Shown piece after piece: positions 26,501-38,795 of a stretch of 64,000 bases of DNA. The stretch comes from an uncultured Acidobacteriaceae bacterium (lineage in GTDB: Bacteria > Acidobacteriota > Terriglobia > Terriglobales > Acidobacteriaceae): NCBI GenBank assembly GCA_903849645.1, contig CAINJJ010000046.1, forward strand, positions 77,001 to 141,000. Direction: 5' to 3'. Position numbers and translations under genes: made by a program. How positions within the stretch are numbered: position 1 is the first letter of the stretch; every line of letters starts with the position of its first letter. The notes under the pieces are model-generated. The model did no database searches. It saw only the letters and a program-made list of their open reading frames with translations, and was not told where the DNA came from.

Positions 26501-27709
26501 ATGGACAAAGACAGACTGCCGCAACACGGAGACGTGGTTCAGGAAGATGGTTTCTGGAAGCTTCGCTGGCGATCCAATCCCGCGCTGACGCCCACGCATC
26601 TGAATGGAGCCCAGCGGAAGCCGTACTGGATTGGTCCCGCGACGGGGCCCGAGAGGCTGTCTGAAGAAGAGGCGCAGGAGACTGCCTGGAACGGCGTGCT
26701 GGCGCAGCTTGAGAAGAGCAGCCTGGCTCAGGCCTCGGCGATGACGGTCACCGATTTTGTGGAGCAGAAGTTTGTCCCCGAGCATGTAACGGTCAAGAGC
26801 ACGTCAGGCCGGACGCACTACCAGGCGATTCTCAAGCACGTGATTACGCCGGAAGAGGTGCAGCGCGTCTTTGGGGTGGATGCGGAGCAGTCAAAGACGA
26901 GGTTGAAGACCGCCGCGGACTGGCCCTACCTGGGCGAAGTGAGGCTGTGCGACGTGCGGCCGGAGCACGTGCAGAGGCTGGTGGCGGCCGCGATGGAGCG
27001 GGGCTACTCGACCCAGACCGTGACGCACATTCGCAACGTGGTGAGCGCGATTTTTTCACACGCGAAAAGAGAACGCTGCTATATGGGCGAGAATCCCGCA
27101 AGCCAGGTCATGCTGCCGGGGATGACGCGCAAGGAGGCGCACAGCCTGACGCTGGCGCAGGCCAGGGACGTGATTCAAGCCATGCAGTATCCCGAGCGGG
27201 AGATGACGCTGATCGCGATTCTGACCAATCTGAATGTTGCCGAGATCTGCGGCCTGCAGTGGAAGCATGTGAACCTGACGGACAGGAGCGTTGATAGCGA
27301 CGGCGAGATGGTTGGACCAAGAACGATCGCTGTCCGCGGCCAGTGGTACCGGGGCGAACTGAGCAGCGTGAAGAAGGGGCGCAGGAAGAACCTGCCCATT
27401 CCGCAGGTGCTTCTCCCGATTCTCCAGCGACTGAGCCGCAGGGCGCGATACACCGGGCCGGAGGACTTTGTGCTGGTGTCGCAGGCAGGCACGCCGGTGA
27501 ATCAGATCAACATAGCGGCGCGCCGATTGAAGCTGATCGGCAAGGAGTTGAAGATGCCCTGGCTGTCCTGGCATGTCTTCCGCCGCACGCACACGACTCT
27601 GGTGTATGAGTTCGGAATGCAGTTTCAGCAGCAGATCGCCTCGACCGTGCAAGCAGAGACCAGGCAGAGCCTCGATGAGCGGAGCGGAGCGCGCCCGGCG
27701 GCTCGATAG
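26501..27709 (+). CDS. Degenerate tyrosine recombinase (integrase-like), probably inactive
   Basis: The likely protein has 402 residues from ATG 26501, with GGAG upstream. An N-terminal arm, an SAM-like core-binding domain (about 85-200) and part of the catalytic domain (about 215-380) are seen. The first catalytic Arg, normally in TGLRxxE, is replaced in LTNLNVAEICGLQW. The H-x-x-R box is kept as HVFRRTHTTL. The protein then ends about 35 residues later without the second His/Trp and the catalytic Tyr. It therefore should not carry out strand exchange alone. It may be a relic of an element that moved the copper module, or a DNA-binding derivative. No attachment site or tRNA was found next to it. 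Confidence 0.82.
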   Translation: MDKDRLPQHGDVVQEDGFWKLRWRSNPALTPTHLNGAQRKPYWIGPATGPERLSEEEAQETAWNGVLAQLEKSSLAQASAMTVTDFVEQKFVPEHVTVKSTSGRTHYQAILKHVITPEEVQRVFGVDAEQSKTRLKTAADWPYLGEVRLCDVRPEHVQRLVAAAMERGYSTQTVTHIRNVVSAIFSHAKRERCYMGENPASQVMLPGMTRKEAHSLTLAQARDVIQAMQYPEREMTLIAILTNLNVAEICGLQWKHVNLTDRSVDSDGEMVGPRTIAVRGQWYRGELSSVKKGRRKNLPIPQVLLPILQRLSRRARYTGPEDFVLVSQAGTPVNQINIAARRLKLIGKELKMPWLSWHVFRRTHTTLVYEFGMQFQQQIASTVQAETRQSLDERSGARPAAR

Positions 27710-27766
27710 CGGGCGTCCCTCTCCCCCCCATCCGCAAGACTGTTTCGCTGCTTTCCGGAGCGCAGG

Positions 27767-30199
27767 CTATTTCTTGTCGAGGGCGTACTCCATGGACCAG
27801 ATGGCGCCGGGGCGCATGTACATGCTGGCGCGGTAGAGGCCGCGGATGTCGTAGGCCTCGGGTGTGCGGAAGAAGTAGCCGCGGTCGCGCCACACAACGT
27901 TATAGACGCCCTTGGCGGTAGCAAATCCCTGTTCGCGCATGCCTTCGGCGATCATGTGGCTGGCGATGCCGAAGGTTGTGCCGGTCCACACCTCTTCCAA
28001 TTGAACATTTGTGTGCAGGAGCGCGCCCTCGGGGCTGATGCCGTTGATGGCGCCCATTTCGCCCCTGGCAAACTTGCGCACATTCATGTCGTAGACCTTG
28101 TGCAGGGCTGACTTGCGCATGTCTTTGGGGACGAGGTCGCCGAGGCCGGTCAGGTCGGCGTACCACTGGCCGGCCAACTGCTCGGCCATGATGGCGTCGG
28201 TGTCCTGGCCCTTGACGGCGTAGCGGAAGTACTGGCCGGTCCAGAGCTTCTTGATATAGGCGTTGGCGGCGCGGGCTTCGAGGGCGTCGTAGGCTTCGGC
28301 GGCCTGGGGCTCGCCGAGTTTCTCTGCCATGCGCGCGGTGGCGCGGAGCGCGGCGAGATAGAGGCCGCCCGTGTAGGCGCTTTCGCCGGCGGCGATCCAA
28401 TCATCGTAGGTCTGGTCGGGAAAGCCGCCGTTCTCAATCAGGCCGTCGCCATCTGTGTCGTACTGCCTGAGGTGCTCCATGGCCAGCTTCACAGCGGGCC
28501 AGTTGTAGCGGAGGAAGGCTTCGTCCTTTGCTCCGGTGAGCACGTAGTCGCGCCAGGCCATGAGCACGTATTTGGAGTTGAGGTCGCGCCAGTTGGAGAC
28601 GTCCTGGTAGTTGTACTGGTTGGGATTGACGAAAGGGTCCTCGCCGGGTGCGCCGAGGTCGTGGGGAGCGGCGCCGGGGGTCTTGCGCACGAATTCGACG
28701 AGCTGGTTTTCGCGGGCGCTCTTCCAGGCCCAGATGTAGCGCTGGGGGTTGGACTCGGGAAGGGTGTCGGTGTACTCGCGCAGCTCCTGCTTTTCGATCT
28801 CCGGCCAGAAGCGGAGCAGCGGGAAGGAGCCGTAAAAGCGGACGTCGGAGGTGCTGTAGAAAGGGTAGTCGAAGCACTCCAGATAACTGAAGGTGTCGTT
28901 GTCTTTGGCGGATGGATGAGCGGGGTTGCCTAGACCGTCGCGCTCATGGCCCCAGAAGGTGCCGCCGTCGGCCAGGTAGTAGAGCTCGTTGAAGAGCTCG
29001 CCGCGGTACCAGGCGGGCTTGCGCTCGTCGTCGGCGATGGGCTTTTGCCAGGCGTCGATGGCCTGGCTCCAGGACTCCTGATGTTCGAGGGCGGTGCGGG
29101 CGATCTCCCACGCATGGGTGCCTTCCGCGCCGAAGAAGCGGGTGTAGTGGCGCAGCCATTTGCGGCCGCCGCCAAACTGGACGACCGGCAGGTCCCAGCT
29201 AAGGGCCATGGGGACCAGGCGCTTTTCATGGGGGCCGAGGGTGAAGCGGACAGCAATGGCGCCGGCGAGCGGGTCGCCACTGGAGGCGACGGGAGATGCC
29301 TGGTTGGGTAAGCGGCCGTCTTTTGCGAAGGGCTGCCAGACCTCGGCGCCGCTGCCGTTGACCGGGTAAGTGGCAAGGTAAGTGACTTCGGCGCCAGCGC
29401 CGGGCAGGGTGGCAATGGCAAACTGGCCGTCCCACTCCTCGCTGACCGGACCCTGGCGCAGGCGGTCGAAGACGATCCCGCTGGCGGCGGGGGAGCCGGG
29501 GGCGTCCAGCTTTTCTGTGACGAATCGGTCGATGTTCTGCTGGTTGAGGACGCTGTCGAAGTTGCGCGACTGGTCACGGAACCAGCCGACCATGTTGGTC
29601 CACGAGAAGAGGATGGAGACGGTGACGGGCCGGCCGGAGGGGTTCTCGGCGGTCCAGCGGTAGACGGCGACCGGGTAGCTGGTCTCCTGGTAGTTGTTGG
29701 GCAGGACTGGGGAGAACTGCTCGACGGTGAGGCGCACGGGAAGGGCTTTGGTCCCGTAGGCGAACCAGCTCTTGGGGTAAAGAGCGGCGTACTCGCCGTC
29801 GCCGGCCGGGTAGCTCCAGTTCCAGGCGTTCATGGTCCAGCCGCCGGGCTTGCCGACAGCCAGGGCCATCGAGACCGGGGAGCCGCCCTCAGGCTGGGCA
29901 AAGACGGCGAACTGATTGTTCGGCACGAGCTGGAATTTGTGGGTGCCGGTCTTGACGTGCCAGCGCTCGAAGTGGCCGCGATAGCTGCGGGAGAAGGTGC
30001 CTGCGCCGAATCCGCCGACGGGCGCGCCCTGCCAGTAGCCATCGTCGATGAGGGAGCCGCTCAACTCAGGCTTGTGGGTGCCGGGGTTGGCGGGGGGTAC
30101 GCCGATGGGGATGCGCCAGGCAGCGGCAGGAATCTGGCCCTGGGTGGCTGTTGCGGCGCATGCCGCGAGAAGAGCGAAAGTGCAAATAAATCGATTCAT
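27767..30199 (-). CDS. GH116 family glycoside hydrolase (GBA2-like), exported
   Basis: The 810-residue protein has a signal peptide (MNRFICTFALLAACAATATQG). The N-terminal beta-domain begins with DDGYWQGAPVGGFGAGTFSR, the glycine-rich motif of GBA2-type enzymes, followed by GHFERWHV. The catalytic (alpha/alpha)6 domain covers about residues 350-800, with the strongly conserved ENGGFPDQTYDDW that holds the acid/base Asp region of GH116. Family members are beta-glucosidases, beta-xylosidases or N-acetylglucosaminidases with a nucleophile Glu. The exact substrate cannot be read here. It lies 121 bases downstream of the Oar-like receptor gene on the same strand, behind a terminator. Confidence 0.9.
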   Translation of the reverse strand: MNRFICTFALLAACAATATQGQIPAAAWRIPIGVPPANPGTHKPELSGSLIDDGYWQGAPVGGFGAGTFSRSYRGHFERWHVKTGTHKFQLVPNNQFAVFAQPEGGSPVSMALAVGKPGGWTMNAWNWSYPAGDGEYAALYPKSWFAYGTKALPVRLTVEQFSPVLPNNYQETSYPVAVYRWTAENPSGRPVTVSILFSWTNMVGWFRDQSRNFDSVLNQQNIDRFVTEKLDAPGSPAASGIVFDRLRQGPVSEEWDGQFAIATLPGAGAEVTYLATYPVNGSGAEVWQPFAKDGRLPNQASPVASSGDPLAGAIAVRFTLGPHEKRLVPMALSWDLPVVQFGGGRKWLRHYTRFFGAEGTHAWEIARTALEHQESWSQAIDAWQKPIADDERKPAWYRGELFNELYYLADGGTFWGHERDGLGNPAHPSAKDNDTFSYLECFDYPFYSTSDVRFYGSFPLLRFWPEIEKQELREYTDTLPESNPQRYIWAWKSARENQLVEFVRKTPGAAPHDLGAPGEDPFVNPNQYNYQDVSNWRDLNSKYVLMAWRDYVLTGAKDEAFLRYNWPAVKLAMEHLRQYDTDGDGLIENGGFPDQTYDDWIAAGESAYTGGLYLAALRATARMAEKLGEPQAAEAYDALEARAANAYIKKLWTGQYFRYAVKGQDTDAIMAEQLAGQWYADLTGLGDLVPKDMRKSALHKVYDMNVRKFARGEMGAINGISPEGALLHTNVQLEEVWTGTTFGIASHMIAEGMREQGFATAKGVYNVVWRDRGYFFRTPEAYDIRGLYRASMYMRPGAIWSMEYALDKK

Positions 30200-30271
30200 T
30201 TAGACGGTTTTCAATCTCCTGCCGGGTCAGAAATCATCATACACAGCGGTTTGCGCGGGGCGCAAAAGCAA

Positions 30272-30297
30272 GAGGGACGGGCAGTTGCCCGTCCCTC
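30272..30297 (-). terminator. Rho-independent terminator of the Oar-like receptor gene
   Basis: GAGGGACGGGCA and its exact complement form a 12-bp stem around two bases, 24 bases after the receptor stop on the minus strand. On that strand it is followed by TTGCTTTTG, a fair T-run. Confidence 0.8.
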
Positions 30298-30320
30298 AAG
30301 GACATCTTGTTGCAGGTTGG

Positions 30321-33300
30321 TTAGAAGTCGAGCTTGACGCCAAGCTGAACCTGACGCTGGCTGTAGACGAAGTTGGAGTCGGCGTTGGTGACCGCGCCGA
30401 AGCCCTTGGCGTTGACGCCGGCGTTGGCGCCTGTGTTGAAGAGCGACTGATAGACGAGGGAGTAGACGCCGGTGGTGGCGTTCTTGGTGATGGAATAGCC
30501 GGTGGTGCTGACGCCGGTGACGTTGAGGTGGTTGAGGAGGTTGAAAGCTTCGCCAAAGAGCTCCACTCTGAGCTTTTGACCGACCTTGATGTCCTTCTGG
30601 AGACGGAGGTCGACAACCAGGGTGTCAGGATACCGGAAGGTGTTGCGCCCTAGTTGAAGCAGGAAGCTGGAGGCGCCGGAGCCGGTCATGCCGGAGCTGG
30701 CGGCGGTGTAGGTGTAGTTGCCCAGAGTGGTGGTGGGCTGGCTGCCGCTGATGCCCGCCGAGTAGGGCAGGCCGTTCTGCCACTGGACAATCGGGTTGGC
30801 GTGCCAGTCGTTGAGCAGGTAGCCCAGGATGCCCTTGACGGTGCCCGGATTGGTGACCATGGCCCACGCCACGAGGCGGTTGGGGACGTTGAAGTTGGAG
30901 TTGCCGTAGTTGGCCCTGGGGTTGGACCAGGGGTCGTACCAGTTGTTGGCGCTGGGTGAGGTGCTCTGATTCTGGTTGAAGTCCAGGGCATGGGACCAGG
31001 TGTAGTTGACGTCGAACTGGGCGTAGCGGTTACCGCGGTTCTGCACCTCGACAATGAGCGCGTGGTAGTTGGAGTTGATGTTGCTGACCACCTCAGTGAC
31101 GGCCGAGTAGGGCGTATTGAGGTAGGTGTTGGTGGTGGTTCCGGTGGAGGACTTGGCGGAGCGGGCATAGACGTCGGAGACGATGGTGGTTCCGCAAGCC
31201 AGCGGGCCGCATTTTCCGTCGGAGCCTGGCGTGACGGCCAGGGTGGTCTCGTACATGCCGGTGGGGGTGGCGCTGGGAGCGGCCGCGGTGGAGACGCCGG
31301 TGGTGTTGTTGAGGTTGAGGTTAAGGAAGTTGGGCAGCTCGCGGCCCAGCGAACCCTGATAGGTGACGGTCGCGACGGTGTCGCGCAGCACCTGGCGCTG
31401 CACACTCAAATCGAACTCGTGCACCTGGGGGTTCTGGAAGTGGCGCGCGAAGTAATCGATGCTGGGGGTGGGAAAGGAACTGGTGCTGTTGACGATGCCG
31501 GGGAAGGCCGGGGTTCCGGTGCTGGTAGGCGTATAGGAGACCTGGAACTGGCCGTTGGGGCTGCCGGTGGCCTCATAGGTGTTGAGGATGACGCCGTTGA
31601 GATTGCGGCCATAGTAGAGTCCGTAACCGGTGTGTACGACAGTCTTGCCGTTGCCGAAGGGGTCCCAGGACAGGCCGAAGCGGGGGCCGAAGTTGTTGAC
31701 GTCGTTGGGGTGGTTGGCAGTCAGCGCGTAGTTTGTGACCTCGGAGGCCAGCAGCGAGGGGAACGGCGGCGGGACGTGCTCATAGTCATAGCGGACCCCG
31801 AGGTTGAGGGTGAGCCGGGGCAGGATCTTCCAGTCATCCTGCACAAAGAAGCCGTAATCCTGGGTACCGAGAGAGAACTTGGGAGTGCCGAAGCCCTGCA
31901 CGAAACTGGAGTAGCAGGCGTAAGACTTGGCGTTGGTGGAGAGGCCGGTTTCCGACGCTGAGTTGTCGCAGGTGCCCGCGCCCTTGTTGAGGATATCGGC
32001 GAAGAAGTCAGAGAAATAGGTGTAGCTGTAGACGCCGTTGCTCTCGAAGAGGTTATTGATGAGGTCGTGGTTGAGCAGGTAGTCGAAGCCGAACTTGATG
32101 TTCTGGCTCTTCTCGGTCCAGTTGCCGGTGTCGGAGACCTGCACCTTCTCTTCTTCGGGATAGGAGGTGCGGAAGGAGTAATAGGGCATGCCGCCGGTAA
32201 AGCCGTTGTTGCTGGAGCCGCCGTTGATGGAGAGTTGAATCGGGTTGCCGGAGGCGTTGTTGAGATAGGAACTGGTGAACTTGCTTAAGGGCTGCTCGCC
32301 CTCGTCGTTCAACTCGCGGCCAAACTGGAAGCGGAGTTCGTTGGAGACGTTGGCAGAGATGAGGCTGTCGAGCTTGGCCAGGCCGTAGTCGAGCTTGACG
32401 AAGTCGGTGCCGAAGGCGTCGATCGAGTAGTTGTTGGATGTCTGGGTCTGGACGCCGCCGGGCGAGTCCCAGCGCAGGCGATGGAAGAGCACGCTGGCGT
32501 GCTCGCGGGGGGTAATCTGCCAGTCGAGCTTGGGCGTGTTGAGCACTTCGTCGCCGGTGCGGGGGGTGATGCCGAGGTCGTCGAGGAGGCCGGGGGTGTT
32601 GAGTCCGGTAACCGAGGAGACCGCGTTGCCATAGAGAAGCTGGTCGTAGTGAGCGGCGGCGAGGGCGTAGTTGCCGCCGTAGACGCGCTGGGCCAGGGTG
32701 CAGGCTTCGTTATCTCCGACGGAGGGGGTGGTTCCTGCCGGCGCCTTGAAGACGGCGCTGACGGTGGTGTTGCCCGAGGCGGTCTTGGAGGCGGTGGTGC
32801 AGGAGGCGCCCGCCGCGGGGCCGGAGGTGATGGAAAGGTCGGCCCATTGATTGAAGAAGGCGCTGGGCGAGGCCGGCTTGGCTACGCCGGGGAAGTTCCT
32901 TCTGTACTGGTCGTAGGCATAGAACCAGAAGAGCTTGTCCTTGATGATGGGACCGCCCGCGCCGAAGCCCCAACGCTTGCGCCAGTCCTTGGCCTTGAAG
33001 GGGAGCCCGGGGACGATGGTGGGCGAGCCGCCGCCGGCCGGTTCGGTGATGGTGGTGATGGTGGTGAAGGGGTTGAAGGCGCCCCAGCCGTTGTCGCGGT
33101 CCTGGAAGTAGGCCTGGCCGTGAATCTGGTTGCTGCCGCTCTTGGTGATGGCGTTGAGCGCGCCGCCGGCCGCGCGGCCGTATTCAGCGGAGTAGACGCC
33201 AGTGTTGACCTGGAACTCGGCGATAGCGATCTGGGAGGTGGAATAACCTTCGCGGGTGCGGCCGCGCTCCTCGGAGAAGAAGGCCTGGTTGTTGTCTGCG

Positions 33301-33887
33301 CCGTCGATCTGAACGTTGTTCAAGAGGGGGCTGATGCCGCGGAAGGAGATGAGACCGAAGCCGTTGGAGTCAGAGACGGCAGCCGGGGTGAGGAGCGCGA
33401 GGTCGGACCAGCGGCCGCCATTGAGGGGCAGGTCCACAATTTCCTTCGACGTGAGGACGGACGATACATCCACCGACTCTAGCTTGAGGGTGGGCGCTTC
33501 GGCGCTGACCTCAACGGACTCTGTGGCGCTGCCGGCCTTGAGCGCCGGGTTCAGGTCGGTGACCGAGCCCACGTTGACAGGCACGGTGGTGGCGGTGAAT
33601 GCGCCGAAGCCGGGTGCAGTGACCGTTACGGTGTATTTGCCCGGCGGCACGAGGGGCGCCTTGAAGTAGCCGGTGGCATCGGAGAGCAGCTTGATCTCCG
33701 CGTTGGTGCCGTCGTTGTGGAGCGTGATGGCAGCTCCGGAGATGGCGGCGCCGGAGGGGTCGACCACCGTGCCGGAGATTGCCCCTTCCGTGGTGGATTG
33801 GGCATACAGAGCAGTTTGATGCGTGCAGACGAGAAGCGCGAACAGGGTCAGGCACAGCGCGCTCATGCGGATTCGACTCAAGGTCAT
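30321..33887 (-). CDS. Oar-like TonB-dependent receptor with carboxypeptidase-regulatory domain
   Basis: The 1188-residue protein has a signal peptide (MTLSRIRMSALCLTLFALLV, cleavage near ALYAQ). Residues about 34-115 form the carboxypeptidase-regulatory-like domain (GAISGTVVDPSGAAISGAAIT). Residues about 120-240 form a plug, with LPLNGGRWSDLALLTPAAV, ISFRGISPLLNNVQIDGADNN and AEYGRAAGGALNAITKSGSN, which is the usual acidobacterial plug. The rest is a long beta-barrel ending VQLGVKLDF with terminal Phe. These receptors probably take up large ligands, perhaps glycans. The GH116 enzyme gene follows on the same strand, so the two could share a substrate. Confidence 0.92.
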   Translation of the reverse strand: MTLSRIRMSALCLTLFALLVCTHQTALYAQSTTEGAISGTVVDPSGAAISGAAITLHNDGTNAEIKLLSDATGYFKAPLVPPGKYTVTVTAPGFGAFTATTVPVNVGSVTDLNPALKAGSATESVEVSAEAPTLKLESVDVSSVLTSKEIVDLPLNGGRWSDLALLTPAAVSDSNGFGLISFRGISPLLNNVQIDGADNNQAFFSEERGRTREGYSTSQIAIAEFQVNTGVYSAEYGRAAGGALNAITKSGSNQIHGQAYFQDRDNGWGAFNPFTTITTITEPAGGGSPTIVPGLPFKAKDWRKRWGFGAGGPIIKDKLFWFYAYDQYRRNFPGVAKPASPSAFFNQWADLSITSGPAAGASCTTASKTASGNTTVSAVFKAPAGTTPSVGDNEACTLAQRVYGGNYALAAAHYDQLLYGNAVSSVTGLNTPGLLDDLGITPRTGDEVLNTPKLDWQITPREHASVLFHRLRWDSPGGVQTQTSNNYSIDAFGTDFVKLDYGLAKLDSLISANVSNELRFQFGRELNDEGEQPLSKFTSSYLNNASGNPIQLSINGGSSNNGFTGGMPYYSFRTSYPEEEKVQVSDTGNWTEKSQNIKFGFDYLLNHDLINNLFESNGVYSYTYFSDFFADILNKGAGTCDNSASETGLSTNAKSYACYSSFVQGFGTPKFSLGTQDYGFFVQDDWKILPRLTLNLGVRYDYEHVPPPFPSLLASEVTNYALTANHPNDVNNFGPRFGLSWDPFGNGKTVVHTGYGLYYGRNLNGVILNTYEATGSPNGQFQVSYTPTSTGTPAFPGIVNSTSSFPTPSIDYFARHFQNPQVHEFDLSVQRQVLRDTVATVTYQGSLGRELPNFLNLNLNNTTGVSTAAAPSATPTGMYETTLAVTPGSDGKCGPLACGTTIVSDVYARSAKSSTGTTTNTYLNTPYSAVTEVVSNINSNYHALIVEVQNRGNRYAQFDVNYTWSHALDFNQNQSTSPSANNWYDPWSNPRANYGNSNFNVPNRLVAWAMVTNPGTVKGILGYLLNDWHANPIVQWQNGLPYSAGISGSQPTTTLGNYTYTAASSGMTGSGASSFLLQLGRNTFRYPDTLVVDLRLQKDIKVGQKLRVELFGEAFNLLNHLNVTGVSTTGYSITKNATTGVYSLVYQSLFNTGANAGVNAKGFGAVTNADSNFVYSQRQVQLGVKLDF

Positions 33888-34232
33888 TGCGGCTCTCCAG
33901 GCATAGAGATGAGTTACAGGGAAGTCAGTTGAGGTTCCGGTGCGCCGTTGGTCTTGGAGTCCTGTGCCTATCGGCGGCGCGCCACGGCGGGATAGCTTCC
34001 AGCACCCGGGGCTCTTGGCATCCCGAGGTGAAAGTCTGAAAGTCAGCCCGTAGTCTTGAGGGGTGCTCGAGGCAAACTTACTAAATGCTTATGAACCTCT
34101 TGTTAATACGTCATCGGGGGGGGTAAATCGGGTCGGGCTCCCCACCGGACGGGAGGCAGGGCGCACATAGGAATTCGATTGCGGCACGGTATACTCGGGG
34201 CATCTCCTTCGAGGCGCCTTTGCTCCCAGCCC
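33888..34232. other. 345-bp divergent intergenic region
   Basis: This gap separates the divergent Oar-like receptor and GT39-like genes. It holds an AT-richer patch at about 34075-34115 and a TATACT box at 34190-34195 upstream of the GT39-like gene. A matching -35 box is not clear. No coding sequence, tRNA or convincing terminator was seen. Confidence 0.5.
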
Positions 34233-35891
34233 ATGGATTCCACCGCCTTTCGGAGGAACCGGCTGGCGCAGGTGTCCTTGAAGCATCCCACTGAGACGGA
34301 GAGACAGCCTTTGACGAGTTCGTCGAGACGATGGATCTATGCCGTGTGGGTGGTGGCGCTTGGTTGCTTCGCGGCTATCCATGCGCTGAACCTGAGCGCG
34401 GATTTTCCGAACCACTCGCCGTGGGCCGCGGACTGGGCAAAATATACCGACGAAGGCTGGTACGGGAACGCGGCGGTTCGCGCGCATCTGTTCGGCAACT
34501 GGTACATTCCGGGGGACTTCAACCTGGCGGCGGCGGTGCCGGTGTGGCCGTTTCTGGAGTGGGTGCTGTTCTTTTTTACCGGGGTAACGGTGGAGGCGGC
34601 GCGGGGACTGGCGGTGGGCGTCTTCTTTTTGAACCTGGCGCTCAGCTACCTTCTGCTGCGGCGGAGCGGACCGCGGTGGATGGCGCTGCTGGCGCTGACC
34701 CTGGCGGTGACAAGCCCGTTCCTGTTTGCTTTCAGCCGCTTGGCGATTCTGGAGCCGCTGCTGACCGCGTTTCTGCTGGCGGCGTTGAACCTGGCGGTGC
34801 GTGTGGGGGGAATGCGACGCCCGCTGCGTGCTTCGGTGGGCATCGGGCTGCTGTTCACCCTCATGGTGCTGACCAAGACGACTGCGGTCTTTCTGCTGCC
34901 GGCGCTGGGATGGGCGCTCCTCTTGCCCCTGTGGCGAAACCGCAAGCTGGCGTGGCGCTGCGCGGCTGCGGCAGGCGGGACGTTTGCGGTGGCGTTTGGC
35001 GGCTGGATGGCCCTTTTGCTTGCAACCGGGCTGTTTGCCGACTACAACTATTACTTTTTCATCAATAAATACATCAAGCCGCCGGAGTTCTACTGGCCGG
35101 CGCTGAGCCTTTGGTGGTCGCTGCGCGGCTGTCTCTGGGTAGACCATATTCTGGCTCCGCTGGCCGGCTTGGCGGTGGCGGGCGCTGCGCTGGGGTGGCG
35201 AAGCAGGCGGGCGCGGGCGCTGCTGCTGGATCCGGTCTTTGGGGCCTCGGCGCTGGTGGTGGCTGGATGCGTCTTTTTCATGACCTACCAGAACCATCCG
35301 CAGCCGCGCTACTACACGGTGGCGGCGTTTTTCTGTTTCTTCATGGTGGCGCAGGCGGCGCATGCGCTGCTGGGCCAGGAGGGCGGAGGTCTGGCGCGGC
35401 GGCTGGGTTGGGCGTTTGCCGGACTCACGGCGCTGGCCGCGGGGCTGAACGGGGCGGCGACCCTGAACTATGCCGCGCATCCGGAGTACACGTTTGTGGA
35501 CGCGGCAGGGCGGCTGGCCCAATATATGGACCAGCATCCCAACGGCAAGCGACTGCTTCTCTCCATCAGCGGCGACGAGATTACGCTGGTAAGTCACGTG
35601 CCGAGCCTCTGCGACGACTTTGGCACCCTGGACCTGGTTTCAAAGCTGGGCCGCTATCAGCCGGGCTGGTTCGCCACCTGGAACGACATCGACCCCGGAA
35701 CCCTGGAGGACCTGCACAGCCGGTATTCGCTGGAACAGGTTGCCAGCTTCAGGGCCTTTGACCATCCGGAGCGGAACGTGCTGGTGCTGTTCAAACTGCA
35801 CCCCTGGCCCGACGGGCGGCTGAGGGACCCGAGCGCGGAGAACCTGCAGGTTCCGCTGCCCGGCGACCGGATCGAAATCCCCATAGAGTAG
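34233..35891 (+). CDS. GT39/ArnT-like membrane glycosyltransferase
   Basis: The likely protein has 552 residues from ATG 34233 and about ten or more hydrophobic membrane segments. The first is WIYAVWVVALGCFAAIHAL near residues 33-51. The first external loop holds TDEGWYGNAAVRAHLFGNW near residue 72, the acidic motif of the GT-C/GT39 (PMT/ArnT) superfamily that binds a polyprenyl-phosphate sugar donor. The C-terminal 120 residues are a soluble domain that starts FVDAAGRLAQYMDQHPN. It probably transfers a sugar from a lipid carrier on the periplasmic side. The acceptor is unknown. An upstream in-frame Met at 34179 is less likely. Confidence 0.82.
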   Translation: MDSTAFRRNRLAQVSLKHPTETERQPLTSSSRRWIYAVWVVALGCFAAIHALNLSADFPNHSPWAADWAKYTDEGWYGNAAVRAHLFGNWYIPGDFNLAAAVPVWPFLEWVLFFFTGVTVEAARGLAVGVFFLNLALSYLLLRRSGPRWMALLALTLAVTSPFLFAFSRLAILEPLLTAFLLAALNLAVRVGGMRRPLRASVGIGLLFTLMVLTKTTAVFLLPALGWALLLPLWRNRKLAWRCAAAAGGTFAVAFGGWMALLLATGLFADYNYYFFINKYIKPPEFYWPALSLWWSLRGCLWVDHILAPLAGLAVAGAALGWRSRRARALLLDPVFGASALVVAGCVFFMTYQNHPQPRYYTVAAFFCFFMVAQAAHALLGQEGGGLARRLGWAFAGLTALAAGLNGAATLNYAAHPEYTFVDAAGRLAQYMDQHPNGKRLLLSISGDEITLVSHVPSLCDDFGTLDLVSKLGRYQPGWFATWNDIDPGTLEDLHSRYSLEQVASFRAFDHPERNVLVLFKLHPWPDGRLRDPSAENLQVPLPGDRIEIPIE

Positions 35892-36091
35892 CCCAAAATG
35901 AGTCCTCAGCTACCAGCGCAGCCTTGTCTTGCCCCCTGGAATGAGCGCTGCAGCGCCCTGTGACTGCAATCACTCGACACTGTCCTATGTGGATGGTAGG
36001 CTTCCGGTGACTTTTTCCGGGGTAATTCGCAGTAGCGATTTCTCCCGGAGGCCGTACACGATTGCGATCCAAACCAAGTTTCGGAGGAAAT

Positions 36092-38668
<2,577 letters not shown>

Positions 38669-38696
38669 CGGCTCATTCCTGTCTTGCAAATCAACG

Positions 38697-38726
38697 GCAG
38701 CGTCGCCTGGAAATAGGCGACGCTGC
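38697..38726 (+). terminator. Hairpin 1 after the membrane pyrophosphatase gene
   Basis: GCAGCGTCGCCT pairs exactly with AGGCGACGCTGC over a GGAAAT loop, 28 bases after the stop. No T-run follows. It may slow transcription or protect the transcript 3' end. Confidence 0.55.
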
Positions 38727-38795
38727 GCAGGCGAATCAACTGGCGTTACCCGGTCCTCCCATAGCCTTGCGAAACTCACTCACCCGGCAAGTTGC

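Noticed and set aside
34089..35597. 502-codon open frame on the minus strand
   Set aside because: It is antisense to the GT39-like gene and is Arg/Gln/Pro-rich without domains; the plus-strand frame has clear membrane helices.
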